Source: M3007 sp043764095 (lineage in GTDB: Bacteria; Bacteroidota; Bacteroidia; Chitinophagales; Saprospiraceae). Taken from it: 64,000 nt of DNA. Shown here one piece after another: positions 8,364 to 16,942 of this stretch. A program made the translations under genes and the position numbers. The stretch is from contig JAYUKX010000104.1 in assembly GCA_043764095.1 (NCBI GenBank), positions 1-64,000 of the forward strand, in the 5' to 3' direction. Every line of letters starts with the position of its first letter. The first letter of the stretch is position 1. The notes under the pieces are model-generated. The model had not been told where the DNA came from and did no database searches. It worked only from the letters and a program-made list of their open reading frames with translations.

Positions 8364-9731
8364 TTATTGAGGTTGACCCACTTGGACACCTTGAGTAGAA
8401 CGGCCCTGAATACGACCAGACTTAATCAAACCATCATATTTTGAAGTCAACAAATAACTTTCAATAACTTGCAATGTATCCAATGCTACACCCACCATAA
8501 TCAACAACGTAGTACCACCAAAAAACAAAGCGAACTGTTGATTTACACCAAATGTTGCAGCGATAGATGGTAGAATACCCAACAAGCCCAAGAAAATTGC
8601 ACCTGGCAAGGTAATTCTAGTCATAATATTGTCGATATATTCCGCAGTTGCTTCACCTGGTTTAACACCCGGAATGAATGCATTGCTGCGCTTCAAATGC
8701 TCCGAATAGTTAGTTGGATTAATCATCAAGGCAGTATAGACATACGTGAATATAACAATCAAAAGGAAAAACGCAATGTTATATCCTACTGAATATATGT
8801 CATTCAAGGCATTAATACGACCCGACATAGCAGAACCCGTTCCGCTAAAGTAAGTGATGGCTGTGGCTGGTAAGAACATCAACGCTTGCGCAAAGATGAT
8901 CGGCATTACACCTGCTGAGTTTACTTTCAATGGTAAATAATCACGAGCACTTGTTTGTGGCATAGATGTTCCTGTTCGACCTACCATCCGTTTAGCAAAT
9001 TGCAACGGAATACGCCTAACACCTTGGATCACTAAAACAGTCAAAAGTACGATGACGAAGAAAGCTATCATTTCAAGGATAAACAAGAAAATTTTGTTAT
9101 CACCAAAAAGATTTTGGAATTCAAACACAAATGCTTGTGGTAAACGTGCAATGATACCTGCTTGAATAATCATAGAAATACCGTTTCCGATACCTTTATC
9201 TGTAATACGCTCACCCAACCACATACAAAAGATAGTACCAGAAGTAAGAACGATCAAATTAGAGAACCAAAACAAACCATCTGGAACGGCTGGAGATACA
9301 GCCCCAGGCATACTGCGTACCATTTGAAGGTAACCACCTGATTGTACTAATGCGATTGCAATCGTCAATACACGTGTAATTTGGTTAAGTTTCTTACGTC
9401 CACTTTCTCCTTCTTGTGTTTGAAGTTTTTGGAAATAAGGTACCGCAAAGCCCATCAATTGAACAATGATCGAAGCGGTAATATATGGCATAACGCCTAG
9501 CGCAAAAATCGCGGCATTATCGAATGCACCACCAGTGAAAGCATTGACCAAACCCAAGAGATCACCAGTATTATTGGTGCCACCGTAGTTTTTTAATGCT
9601 TTAGGAACAACACCCGGTAATACAACCCAAGTACCCACACGATAAATCATGAGAAGGGCAAGGGTATAAAGGATGCGATCGCGGAGTTCTTTAATACTCC
9701 AGATGTTTTTAATGACCGTAAAGAATTTCAT
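8364..9731 (-). CDS. secY: Protein translocase subunit SecY
   Basis: The 455-residue inner-membrane channel has about ten hydrophobic segments. It starts MKFFTVIKNIWSIKELRDRI, carries the GGAFDNAAIFALGVMPYITASI stretch after the plug region, and has the cytoplasmic loop RRIPLQFAKR essential for SecA and ribosome docking. It forms the Sec export pore with SecE and SecG, used by the many signal-peptide proteins in this window. It is 18 bp after rplO. Confidence 0.99.
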   Translation of the reverse strand: MKFFTVIKNIWSIKELRDRILYTLALLMIYRVGTWVVLPGVVPKALKNYGGTNNTGDLLGLVNAFTGGAFDNAAIFALGVMPYITASIIVQLMGFAVPYFQKLQTQEGESGRKKLNQITRVLTIAIALVQSGGYLQMVRSMPGAVSPAVPDGLFWFSNLIVLTSGTIFCMWLGERITDKGIGNGISMIIQAGIIARLPQAFVFEFQNLFGDNKIFLFILEMIAFFVIVLLTVLVIQGVRRIPLQFAKRMVGRTGTSMPQTSARDYLPLKVNSAGVMPIIFAQALMFLPATAITYFSGTGSAMSGRINALNDIYSVGYNIAFFLLIVIFTYVYTALMINPTNYSEHLKRSNAFIPGVKPGEATAEYIDNIMTRITLPGAIFLGLLGILPSIAATFGVNQQFALFFGGTTLLIMVGVALDTLQVIESYLLTSKYDGLIKSGRIQGRSTQGVQVGQPQ

Positions 9732-9749
9732 TACGTCCGAGCAGTTATT

Positions 9750-10196
9750 TTAGGCGATGTTTACAGTACCACCAAGTGATTCAATAGCAGTGCGAGCCGA
9801 AACAGAAATGGCTGCAACGTTAACTTCCACTTTGGAAGTAAGTTTGCCAGTTCCAAGAATTTTAACTGTTTCAGTTACTTTAGCAATACCCAAATCAATA
9901 AATGACTGTGTACTGAAAGTAGTTAAACCAGATTTCACGACCAATGTTTCTAAAAGGGTCAGATTAACTGGTACGTGTTCAACACGGTTAATATTTTTAA
10001 AACCGCGTTTCGGCAAGCGACGTTGCATAGGCGTTTGACCACCTTCGAAAGAACGCTTAAGTTTGGCACCAGAGCGTGACTTGTCGCCTTTGTGACCACG
10101 TGTAGAAGTACCACCACGTCCTGAACCTTGACCGCGACCAATACGTTTGCGGGATTTGGTAGCACCTTCTGCTGGGCTGAGTTTACCGAGTTCCAT
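9750..10196 (-). CDS. rplO: 50S ribosomal protein L15
   Basis: The 148-residue protein opens MELGKLSPAEGATKSRKRIG and has the Gly/Arg-rich N-terminal extension (GRGQGSGRGGTSTRGHKGDK) that threads into 23S rRNA, followed by the globular domain. It is a late-assembly large-subunit protein, 43 bp after rpmD and 18 bp before secY. Confidence 0.99.
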   Translation of the reverse strand: MELGKLSPAEGATKSRKRIGRGQGSGRGGTSTRGHKGDKSRSGAKLKRSFEGGQTPMQRRLPKRGFKNINRVEHVPVNLTLLETLVVKSGLTTFSTQSFIDLGIAKVTETVKILGTGKLTSKVEVNVAAISVSARTAIESLGGTVNIA

Positions 10197-10239
10197 TATT
10201 GTATATAGATTTAATAATGTGCTTTAATAAGTATTAGAA

Positions 10240-10416
10240 TCAGGCTTGAACCTGAATAAGATGTGCCACTACACGGATCATTCCTTGTGTTTGCGGGTTA
10301 TCTTCACGCTCTACTGTTTGGTGCATCTTGCGAAAACCAAGACATTTAAGCGTGTCTTTTTGCCGTTTGCTCTTGTCAATCGGACTTTTGATGAGAGTAA
10401 TTTTAATTTTGCTCAT
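10240..10416 (-). CDS. rpmD: 50S ribosomal protein L30
   Basis: This short gene was read directly: ATG at 10416 (MSKIKITLIKSPIDKSKRQK) to TGA at 10240-10242, 58 residues. KDTLKCLGFRKMHQTVERED matches the L30 core. It begins 4 bp after the rpsE stop and is followed by rplO, the canonical order. Confidence 0.97.
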   Translation of the reverse strand: MSKIKITLIKSPIDKSKRQKDTLKCLGFRKMHQTVEREDNPQTQGMIRVVAHLIQVQA

Positions 10417-10420
10417 GGTA

Positions 10421-10948
10421 TTAGCCTTTGAAAAGTTTTTCTAATGAAATACCGCGCTGACGAGCCACTTCTGCAGGGCCACGAAGGCTTTTAAGTGCTT
10501 CAATCGTTGCTTTTACCACGTTATGCGGGTTAGAAGACCCTTGTGATTTAGCAAGAACGTCGTGCACACCTACCATCTCGAACACCGCACGCATAGCACC
10601 ACCAGCAATAACGCCAGTACCATGTGCAGCAGGTTTGATGAACACACGACCAGCATCGAACTTACCGTGTGCTTCGTGTGGGATTGTACCATTAATAATT
10701 GGCACTTTCACCATATTTTTTTCTGCGTCTTTCTGCGCTTTAGAGATGGCTTCCGATACCTCACGGGCTTTACCCAAGCCCTGACCGATTGTACCTTTAC
10801 CGTCACCTACAACCACTACGGCTGCAAAGGTGAATGTACGGCCACCTTTAGTTACTTTAGCAACGCGATTGAGTGCCACCAATTTCTCCTTAAACTCAGG
10901 AGCATCCGTTGGAGCTGCGTTTGTTTTATCGTTATTTTGCTTAGCCAT
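10421..10948 (-). CDS. rpsE: 30S ribosomal protein S5
   Basis: The 175-residue protein contains the double-stranded-RNA-binding part (EKLVALNRVAKVTKGGRTF) and the S5 C-terminal domain (AHGTGVIAGGAMRAVFEMVG). It helps decoding accuracy and mRNA unwinding at the entry tunnel. It follows rplR by 34 bp. Confidence 0.99.
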   Translation of the reverse strand: MAKQNNDKTNAAPTDAPEFKEKLVALNRVAKVTKGGRTFTFAAVVVVGDGKGTIGQGLGKAREVSEAISKAQKDAEKNMVKVPIINGTIPHEAHGKFDAGRVFIKPAAHGTGVIAGGAMRAVFEMVGVHDVLAKSQGSSNPHNVVKATIEALKSLRGPAEVARQRGISLEKLFKG

Positions 10949-10982
10949 TGTTCAATTATTGATTGAGCTGGTAGAGGTAAAA

Positions 10983-11324
10983 TTAGAACTGAAGACCACC
11001 TTCGCGGGCACTATCAGCGAGTGCTTTCACGCGACCGTGATACAAGTAGCCACCGCGGTCAAAAACAACGTTTTTGATACCGGCTGCCATTGCACGTTCG
11101 GCGATTAACTTGCCTACCGCTACTGCCTGCTCCATGCCTGGGCCATTCTCATTAAGGGAAGAGGCTGATGCCAATGTTACTGCTGTTACATCATCTATTA
11201 CTTGACAGTAAATAGTTTTGTTGGAGCGATAAACAGTGAGGCGTGGGCGCTCGGCTGTACCTTTAATCTTTTTACGAATCCGGTTATGAATCCGCTTACG
11301 ACTCTGTTGTTTAGTACGTTTCAT
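10983..11324 (-). CDS. rplR: 50S ribosomal protein L18
   Basis: The 113-residue protein (RIRKKIKGTAERPRLTVYRS, then DRGGYLYHGRVKALADSARE) binds 5S rRNA together with L5. It lies between rplF and rpsE as usual. Confidence 0.98.
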   Translation of the reverse strand: MKRTKQQSRKRIHNRIRKKIKGTAERPRLTVYRSNKTIYCQVIDDVTAVTLASASSLNENGPGMEQAVAVGKLIAERAMAAGIKNVVFDRGGYLYHGRVKALADSAREGGLQF

Positions 11325-11378
11325 TGTATGTTATATAAACTTGTCCCGATTCCGACCGGGGCGTTTCAGTTATGATGA

Positions 11379-11939
11379 TTATTTCTTGCCACCAGCTGTT
11401 TTACCAGCCTTACGACGAACGATTTCGCCTTTGAATATAATACCTTTACCTTTATAAGGCTCTGGTTTACGTAAACCGCGAATCTTAGCACAAACCTGAC
11501 CAAGTAGTTCTTTATCAATAGATTCTAAGCGAATCAATGGTGGAGAACCTTTTTCCATCGCCGTAGTTAATTTCACTTCGGTTGGGAGAGAGAAAATAAC
11601 AGGGTGAGAGTAACCAATGGTCAATGTAAGCAAATTACCTTGATTTTCAACACGGTAACCTACACCGATGACTTCCATTTCTTTGGTATAGCCTTGGCTA
11701 ACACCAACAACCATGTTATTGATCAATGCACGATAAAGGCCGTGCATAGCGCGGTGGCGCTTTTGGTCTGTTGGACGGACAACGATAAGTTTGCCGTCTT
11801 CAACATTCATAGTAATATCAGGATCAACCTTCTGAGAAAGTGAGCCTTTTGGGCCTTTAACCGTTACTATATTATCAGATGCGACCGATATTTCTACTTT
11901 TGCGGGCAGTTCAATCGGAAGTTTACCAATACGAGACAT
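11379..11939 (-). CDS. rplF: 50S ribosomal protein L6
   Basis: The 186 residues begin MSRIGKLPIELPAKVEISVA and show the two repeated L6 domains; the C-terminal one has the KPEPYKGKGI motif. It sits near the factor-binding site of the large subunit. Confidence 0.99.
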   Translation of the reverse strand: MSRIGKLPIELPAKVEISVASDNIVTVKGPKGSLSQKVDPDITMNVEDGKLIVVRPTDQKRHRAMHGLYRALINNMVVGVSQGYTKEMEVIGVGYRVENQGNLLTLTIGYSHPVIFSLPTEVKLTTAMEKGSPPLIRLESIDKELLGQVCAKIRGLRKPEPYKGKGIIFKGEIVRRKAGKTAGGKK

Positions 11940-11996
11940 AATTTGACTCTATTATTAATGTTAAATATGTTGAGTTGAAAAGTGGTTTTCAACCTA

Positions 11997-12404
11997 TTAG
12001 TAAACGTAGCACAACAATTCGCCACCTACGTTATGTTCTTTGGCTTGCTTATCTGTCATAACGCCTCTTGAAGTTGAGACAATCATGATACCCAAACCGT
12101 TAATAACACGTGGAATATCGCTAGAGCCAGAGAACTTACGTAGACCTGGGCGACTTACACGAGCCAATTTTTGGATGACCGGTTTCTTCGTGATTGGGTC
12201 GTATTTGAGCGCGATTTTGATGAGGCCCTGCTTGTGAGCAGCTTCTGCATCGAAGGTATATTTTAAAATATAGCCTTGTTCAAACAAAATCTCCGTGATG
12301 CGCTTCTTCAATTTTGAAGCGGGAATCTCCACGATGCGATGGCCCGCCAACTGTGCGTTGCGAATACGGGTCAATAAGTCTGCTATCGGATCGGTGACTT
12401 GCAT
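11997..12404 (-). CDS. rpsH: 30S ribosomal protein S8
   Basis: The start is placed at 12404 (MQVTDPIADLLTRIRNAQLA), because the 26 codons upstream in frame are unlike S8. The 135 residues end with RGVMTDKQAKEHNVGGELLCYVY, the conserved rRNA-binding end. In E. coli S8 represses the spc operon by binding its mRNA at rplE; whether that holds here is not visible. Confidence 0.98.
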   Translation of the reverse strand: MQVTDPIADLLTRIRNAQLAGHRIVEIPASKLKKRITEILFEQGYILKYTFDAEAAHKQGLIKIALKYDPITKKPVIQKLARVSRPGLRKFSGSSDIPRVINGLGIMIVSTSRGVMTDKQAKEHNVGGELLCYVY

Positions 12405-12494
12405 TATATTTTTCTTTATTGATTGAATGATAAATTGAATAGCTTTGATCTTGTGATACCAGATCAGTTCTATCCGTTTCAATAACCTGTTAAA

Positions 12495-12764
12495 TTACCA
12501 GGATGCTTTGGTGATTCCAGGAATTTTGCCGTCAAGTGCCATTTGGCGGAACTTAACACGACAAATACCGAATTTACGCATATAACCTTTAGGGCGACCT
12601 GTAAGTTGGCAACGGTTATGTTGACGTACAGGACTAGAGTTAAGCGGTAATTTGTCTAGCGCTTCGTAATCGCCTTCCTCTTTCAATTTCTTGCGGAGAT
12701 CAGCGTATTTTGCAACCATGCGGGCGCGCTTATGTTCGCGGGCGATGATGGATTTCTTTGCCAT
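12495..12764 (-). CDS. rpsN: 30S ribosomal protein S14, zinc-free long form
   Basis: The 89-residue protein (MAKKSIIAREHKRARMVAKY) ends GRPKGYMRKFGICRVKFRQMALDGKIPGITKASW in its C-terminal region. It has no CxxC pairs, so it is the long, zinc-independent type. It lies between rplE and rpsH. Confidence 0.98.
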   Translation of the reverse strand: MAKKSIIAREHKRARMVAKYADLRKKLKEEGDYEALDKLPLNSSPVRQHNRCQLTGRPKGYMRKFGICRVKFRQMALDGKIPGITKASW

Positions 12765-12797
12765 TGCTTTATATGTGCGATTAAGTGGTTTGCGTTA

Positions 12798-13358
12798 TTA
12801 TTGTACGTTACGCTTTACGAAAGGCATACCCATAGATTTGAGTAATGCGTACGCTTCTGCGTCGGTTCTAGCCGTAGTAATGAACGATACATCCATACCC
12901 ATAATCTTATTTACCTTATCGATATCGATTTCGGGGTAGATGATTTGTTCTGTGATACCCATGCTGTAATTGCCACGACCATCGAATGATTTGTCGTTTA
13001 CACCACGAAAGTCACGAACACGCGGTAATGAAATATTGAAGAAACGATCCAAAAATTCATACATACGCTCACCACGAAGGGTTATACGTACACCAATTGG
13101 CATACCTTCGCGAAGTTTGAAGTTAGACACAGATGTTTTAGCTTTTGTAGAAACAGCTTTTTGACCTGTGATCGTTGTAAGTTCGACGATGGCTTGATCG
13201 ATCAATTTCTTGTCGCCAGTAGCGTCACCGATACCTTGGTTGATGCAAATTTTTTCCAAACGTGGAACTTGCATAACAGAAGTGTAATTGAACTGCTCCA
13301 TAAGAGCAGGCACCACTTCATTTTTATATTTCGATTTGAGACGAGCTTCGTATTTCAT
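12798..13358 (-). CDS. rplE: 50S ribosomal protein L5
   Basis: The ATG at 13358 gives MKYEARLKSKYKNEVVPALM and is two bases after the rplX stop codon; an in-frame GTG one codon upstream overlaps that stop and is less likely. The 186-residue protein (GITEQIIYPEIDIDKV near residue 136) binds 5S rRNA and touches P-site tRNA. Tight coupling to rplX suggests translational coupling. Confidence 0.98.
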   Translation of the reverse strand: MKYEARLKSKYKNEVVPALMEQFNYTSVMQVPRLEKICINQGIGDATGDKKLIDQAIVELTTITGQKAVSTKAKTSVSNFKLREGMPIGVRITLRGERMYEFLDRFFNISLPRVRDFRGVNDKSFDGRGNYSMGITEQIIYPEIDIDKVNKIMGMDVSFITTARTDAEAYALLKSMGMPFVKRNVQ

Positions 13359-13360
13359 CA

Positions 13361-13702
13361 CTAGATGATATTTCCTGATTTCTTTGATACGCGGACGCTT
13401 TTGCCATCCACAATTTTACGACCTACGCGAGATGCTTCTCCCGTTTTAGGATCAATAAGGGAAAGATTAGACAAGTGGATGGTTGCCGGCATCTCTTGGA
13501 TACCTCCTTCTACTTCCTGAGTGCCTTTCACGTGTTTTTTCACGATATTGATACCTTCAACGATAGCGCGTTGCTTATCGAGCTGAATCGAAAGCACAGA
13601 GCCTGTTTTGCCCTTGTCATCACCAGCGAGTACTAGAACAGTATCTCCGGTTTTGATATTTTGCTTCAACTTGAAGCGTTTTACTTTTTGTAAAGTGGCC
13701 AT
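13361..13702 (-). CDS. rplX: 50S ribosomal protein L24
   Basis: The 113-residue protein has a KOW motif (IKTGDTVLVLAGDDKGKTG, residues 16-34) and is an assembly initiator at the 5' end of 23S rRNA. It is followed two bases later by rplE. Confidence 0.98.
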   Translation of the reverse strand: MATLQKVKRFKLKQNIKTGDTVLVLAGDDKGKTGSVLSIQLDKQRAIVEGINIVKKHVKGTQEVEGGIQEMPATIHLSNLSLIDPKTGEASRVGRKIVDGKSVRVSKKSGNII

Positions 13703-13744
13703 TATAAAAACTTGCTGATGTTAAAGCAGTTATTGCCTTTAATA

Positions 13745-14110
13745 TTAGAGTACTTCAGGCGCTAGAGAGACGATACGCATATAGTCTTTGTCGCGCAATT
13801 CGCGGGCAACTGGGCCGAAGATACGTGATCCACGTGGTTCGTCAGATGCATTTAAAAGAACGACTGCATTGTCATCGAAACGGATATAAGATCCATCACG
13901 ACGGCGCACTTCTTTCTTTGTCCGCACGATTACCGCTTTAGAAACGATACCTTTTTTCACACCACCTGGAGACGCGTCTTTAACGGTCACCACGATTTTG
14001 TCGCCTACAGAGGCGTAACGCTGGCGCGTGCTGCCCAATACACGAATGCAGAGCACTTCTTTGGCGCCGGAATTATCGGCTACATTTAATCGAGATTCTT
14101 GCTGAATCAT
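13745..14110 (-). CDS. rplN: 50S ribosomal protein L14
   Basis: The 121-residue protein (MIQQESRLNVADNSGAKEVL to MRIVSLAPEVL) is the standard length. It forms intersubunit bridges and contacts the silencing factor RsfS in other bacteria. It is between rpsQ and rplX. Confidence 0.99.
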   Translation of the reverse strand: MIQQESRLNVADNSGAKEVLCIRVLGSTRQRYASVGDKIVVTVKDASPGGVKKGIVSKAVIVRTKKEVRRRDGSYIRFDDNAVVLLNASDEPRGSRIFGPVARELRDKDYMRIVSLAPEVL

Positions 14111-14131
14111 GACTGTTTATTTTTAAAATGT

Positions 14132-14389
14132 TTATTTAGCGCGTTCAAGGACTTCAATCAGACGCCAGCATTTATTTTTGCTGAGCGGACGTGTTTCCAT
14201 AATGCGCACTTTATCGCCTACCTTGCAGGTATTCTCTTCGTCATGTGCGAAGAATTTCTTAGAGCGCTTTACGAACTTGCCGTAAATCGGGTGCATTAGA
14301 CGGCGTTCCACCATCACGGCTATTGTTTTGTCCATTTTATCAGACACGACAACACCTGTTTTCTGCTTGCGAAGGTTACGTACTTCCAT
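14132..14389 (-). CDS. rpsQ: 30S ribosomal protein S17
   Basis: The 85-residue OB-fold protein begins MEVRNLRKQKTGVVVSDKMD and includes VERRLMHPIYGKFVKRSKKF. It binds the 5' domain of 16S rRNA. It follows rpmC by 11 bp. Confidence 0.99.
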   Translation of the reverse strand: MEVRNLRKQKTGVVVSDKMDKTIAVMVERRLMHPIYGKFVKRSKKFFAHDEENTCKVGDKVRIMETRPLSKNKCWRLIEVLERAK

Positions 14390-14400
14390 TGTTGAATAAT

Positions 14401-14661
14401 TTATTTTTGGCGGCGGCGACGCGCGCGAATTTTTGAACGCATTTCAAGGCTTTCAGCAGACATAGATGCGAGTTCGTGTTTACGGATCTCGGTGTTTATG
14501 CGTGCAATGTCACGGCGCATATAGCGCAATTCCATTGGGTTGCCCAATCCTTTAACAGCATGATCGAACTTCATGGTGTTCAACTCACTTGAAAGTGAGC
14601 CAAGTTGTGCGTGTAAGTCTTCTACGCTTACGCCAGCAAGTTCCAATTTTTCCTTAGCCAT
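14401..14661 (-). CDS. rpmC: 50S ribosomal protein L29
   Basis: I set the start at 14661 (MAKEKLELAGVSVEDLHAQL); 13 in-frame upstream codons are unlike L29. At 86 residues it is longer than the usual 60-70, with a basic C-terminus (SKIRARRRRQK). It is near the tunnel exit and the trigger factor docking site. GNPMELRYMRRDIARINTEI is the family core. Confidence 0.95.
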   Translation of the reverse strand: MAKEKLELAGVSVEDLHAQLGSLSSELNTMKFDHAVKGLGNPMELRYMRRDIARINTEIRKHELASMSAESLEMRSKIRARRRRQK

Positions 14662-14712
14662 TGCTATAGTTGAGTTTAATACCGGTGTGGTTAAATACAC
14701 CGAAAATTTATT

Positions 14713-15132
14713 TTATACTTCGTAGTCGTGGCGCGTTACTGCCTTACAAAGAATAGGCAATTTTTGAGCAGCCAAACGGAGCGATTCGTAAGCAACCTCT
14801 TCGCTAACCCCTTCAATTTCGAAAAGGATACGACCTGGTTGTACTAATGCAACGTAGTGATCTACGGCACCTTTACCTTTACCCATACGAACCTCTGCAG
14901 GTTTAGATGTAATGGGTTTGTCTGGAAAGATACGAATCCAAACTTTACCTTCGCGTTTCATATTACGCGTAAGTGCGATACGAGCAGACTCAATTTGGCG
15001 GCTCGTGATACGGCTGAAGTCCAACGCTTTTAAGGCAAAACTGCCGAAAGAGATAGTGCTTCCTTTGTATGCAAGGCCTGTATTGCGGCCTTTATGCATC
15101 TTACGATATTTCGTACGTCTTGGCTGTAACAT
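14713..15132 (-). CDS. rplP: 50S ribosomal protein L16
   Basis: The 139-residue protein (MLQPRRTKYRKMHKGRNTGL) contains the conserved loop VRMGKGKGAVDHYVALVQPG near the tRNA elbow. It follows rpsC after 144 bp that hold a good promoter candidate (15207-15238), so transcription of the downstream genes may be boosted here. Confidence 0.99.
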   Translation of the reverse strand: MLQPRRTKYRKMHKGRNTGLAYKGSTISFGSFALKALDFSRITSRQIESARIALTRNMKREGKVWIRIFPDKPITSKPAEVRMGKGKGAVDHYVALVQPGRILFEIEGVSEEVAYESLRLAAQKLPILCKAVTRHDYEV

Positions 15133-15206
15133 CGTTTATAGTAGTTAAATACCTGTCAATCAATTACTTAGATAAGCAACAGCCATTGCTTTGTGCAAGA
15201 GGGCTG

Positions 15207-15238
15207 CAAAGATACAATGAGTTGCAAAATTATCAAAA
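15207..15238 (-). promoter_or_regulatory. Internal operon promoter candidate upstream of rplP
   Basis: On the minus strand, TTTTGA (15233-15238) and TATCTTTG (15207-15214) are separated by a spacing close to the 19-21 bp of the Bacteroidota consensus TTTG/TAnnTTTG. It lies in the non-coding 144 bp between rpsC and rplP. Confidence 0.55.
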
Positions 15239-15276
15239 TGCAAACAACATTTATACCGTTAATAATTTGGTAATCT

Positions 15277-16224
15277 TTAAGAGCGATCACCACCGCCGGG
15301 GCGACGTTCTCCGCCACCACCGCCAGCACGGCGTTCTCCGCCGCCACCACCAGTGCGACGATCTCCGCCACCACCGCTACTGCGACGATCTCCGCCACCG
15401 CCGCCACCGCGACGATCTCCACCGCCGCCACCGCGACGATCTCCACCGCCACCACCGCGACGATCTCCGCCGCCACCGCGACGATCATTGCCACCACCGC
15501 TATTACCGCGGTCACCACCGGTGCCCTCTGCTGCTGCAAATGGAGTCAATTCACGTTTTTGAAGTACTTCTCCTTTGAATATCCATACTTTGATACCGAT
15601 TTTTCCATAAACAGTCAACGCTTCTACGTTGGCGTAATCAATATCGGCACGGAAAGTATGCAATGGCGTACGTCCTTCTTTGTATTCTTCAGTACGAGCG
15701 ATCTCGGCACCAGCCAAACGACCACCAACACGAACTTTAATACCTTCACCACCGGCACGAATGGTTGCTTGAATAGCAGCCTTAATGGTACGGCGATAAT
15801 TAGCACGACCTTCGATTTGCTTAGCGATTTGGTCACCCACTACTGTGGCATCCAATTCTGGCTTGCGAATCTCGAAGATATTGATTTGTACGTCCTTACC
15901 GGTCAATACTTTCAATTCTTCTTTGATCATGTCCACCTCTTGGCCACCTTTACCGATAATGATACCAGGCCGGCTAGTGTGGATAGTAACGGTTACCCGC
16001 TTCATCGTGCGCTCGATTACCACACGGCTGATGCCGTTTTGTACAGGCTTGTTACGATCACGAGGATCGTTATTAGCTGTTTTTGGCTTACGAGTACGGA
16101 GGTAAGAGCGAATTTTTTCGTCTTCTACCACTTTGAGACCGTAGTCTTTATCGGCGAACCAGTTAGAGTCCCAACCACGGATGATACCTAAACGGTTACC
16201 TATTGGATTTGCTTTTTGACCCAT
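15277..16224 (-). CDS. rpsC: 30S ribosomal protein S3 with a Gly/Arg-rich repeat tail
   Basis: Residues 1-230 are ordinary S3: MGQKANPIGNRLGIIRGWDS, then the KH domain with GIIIGKGGQEVD, and the C-terminal YGKIGIKVWIFKGE. From about residue 240 to 315 the chain is a low-complexity tail built of tandem GGGGGDRR-like units (DRR, then ERR near the end), roughly eight of them. The DNA of this tail is a run of near-identical 24-27 bp units. Most S3 proteins end soon after residue 230. RG-rich tails usually bind RNA, and S3 lies at the mRNA entry, so an mRNA- or RNA-binding extension is my inference. Confidence 0.97.
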   Translation of the reverse strand: MGQKANPIGNRLGIIRGWDSNWFADKDYGLKVVEDEKIRSYLRTRKPKTANNDPRDRNKPVQNGISRVVIERTMKRVTVTIHTSRPGIIIGKGGQEVDMIKEELKVLTGKDVQINIFEIRKPELDATVVGDQIAKQIEGRANYRRTIKAAIQATIRAGGEGIKVRVGGRLAGAEIARTEEYKEGRTPLHTFRADIDYANVEALTVYGKIGIKVWIFKGEVLQKRELTPFAAAEGTGGDRGNSGGGNDRRGGGGDRRGGGGGDRRGGGGGDRRGGGGGGDRRSSGGGGDRRTGGGGGERRAGGGGGERRPGGGDRS

Positions 16225-16269
16225 TATGTTGAGCGTTTGAGCGATTTGTTTAGTGAGCGATGAACAGAA

Positions 16270-16632
16270 TTATGCTTCAGTGTCGAGTGCAACTTTATTA
16301 GCCACAACAAGCGTCACGTGATTGCGACGTTTGCGTACACGGTACGCACGGCCCTGAGGAGCAGGAAGGAAGCGGTAGATAATGCCTCCCGGATCAACCA
16401 TTGCGGTTTTCACATAGAGTTCATAATCGTCGGAGCTATCCGTATCTGCTTTCTGTTGCCAGTTGTTGATCGCAGAGAGGAGGAGTTTTTCCAACCACAC
16501 TGCGGCCTCTTTGTTCGTGTACTTGAGAATGCTGAGGGCATCTTCTACACGTTTACCGCGAATATTGTCCACTACCAAACGCATTTTGCGTGGAGACATG
16601 GGACAGTTATTAAGTTTTGCTACAGCTTCCAT
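16270..16632 (-). CDS. rplV: 50S ribosomal protein L22
   Basis: The 120-residue protein (MEAVAKLNNCPMSPRKMRLV) has the beta-hairpin end GRAYRVRKRRNHVTLVV that lines the exit tunnel. It starts 2 bp after rpsS. Confidence 0.98.
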   Translation of the reverse strand: MEAVAKLNNCPMSPRKMRLVVDNIRGKRVEDALSILKYTNKEAAVWLEKLLLSAINNWQQKADTDSSDDYELYVKTAMVDPGGIIYRFLPAPQGRAYRVRKRRNHVTLVVANKVALDTEA

Positions 16633-16634
16633 GT

Positions 16635-16901
16635 TTATTTTTTATTGCCCCCGTGACCGCGGAAATTGCGGGTTGGAGAAAATTCACCCAATTTGTGACC
16701 CACCATGTTTTCAGTAACGAAAACAGGTACGAATGTTTTACCATTGTGCACTGCAATAGTCTCACCAACCATGTCAGGGATGATCATTGATGCACGGCTC
16801 CAGGTTTTAATCACCTGTTTGCGGGTATTTTGTTTTGCTTTTTCCACTTTAGCCAACAACGAGTGATGGACATAAGGGCCTTTCTTCAGCGAACGAGGCA
16901 T
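16635..16901 (-). CDS. rpsS: 30S ribosomal protein S19
   Basis: The 88-residue protein (MPRSLKKGPYVHHSLLAKVE, then HKLGEFSPTRNFRGHGGNKK) is of usual length and sits in the 30S head with S13. It lies between rplB and rplV. Confidence 0.99.
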   Translation of the reverse strand: MPRSLKKGPYVHHSLLAKVEKAKQNTRKQVIKTWSRASMIIPDMVGETIAVHNGKTFVPVFVTENMVGHKLGEFSPTRNFRGHGGNKK

Positions 16902-16942
16902 ATTTTGTTACCCAGTTATTAGTGAAAATAAAAATTATTGAA

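Noticed and set aside
15293..15500. CRISPR-like run of regular repeats with short spacers
   Set aside because: The repeats are the coding sequence of the Gly/Arg-rich tail of ribosomal protein S3 and stay in frame.
15069..15578. Plus-strand ORFs over the S3 tail (His/Arg- or Pro/Arg-rich proteins)
   Set aside because: They are the complement of the repetitive S3 tail; composition is dictated by the repeat and no promoter is present.
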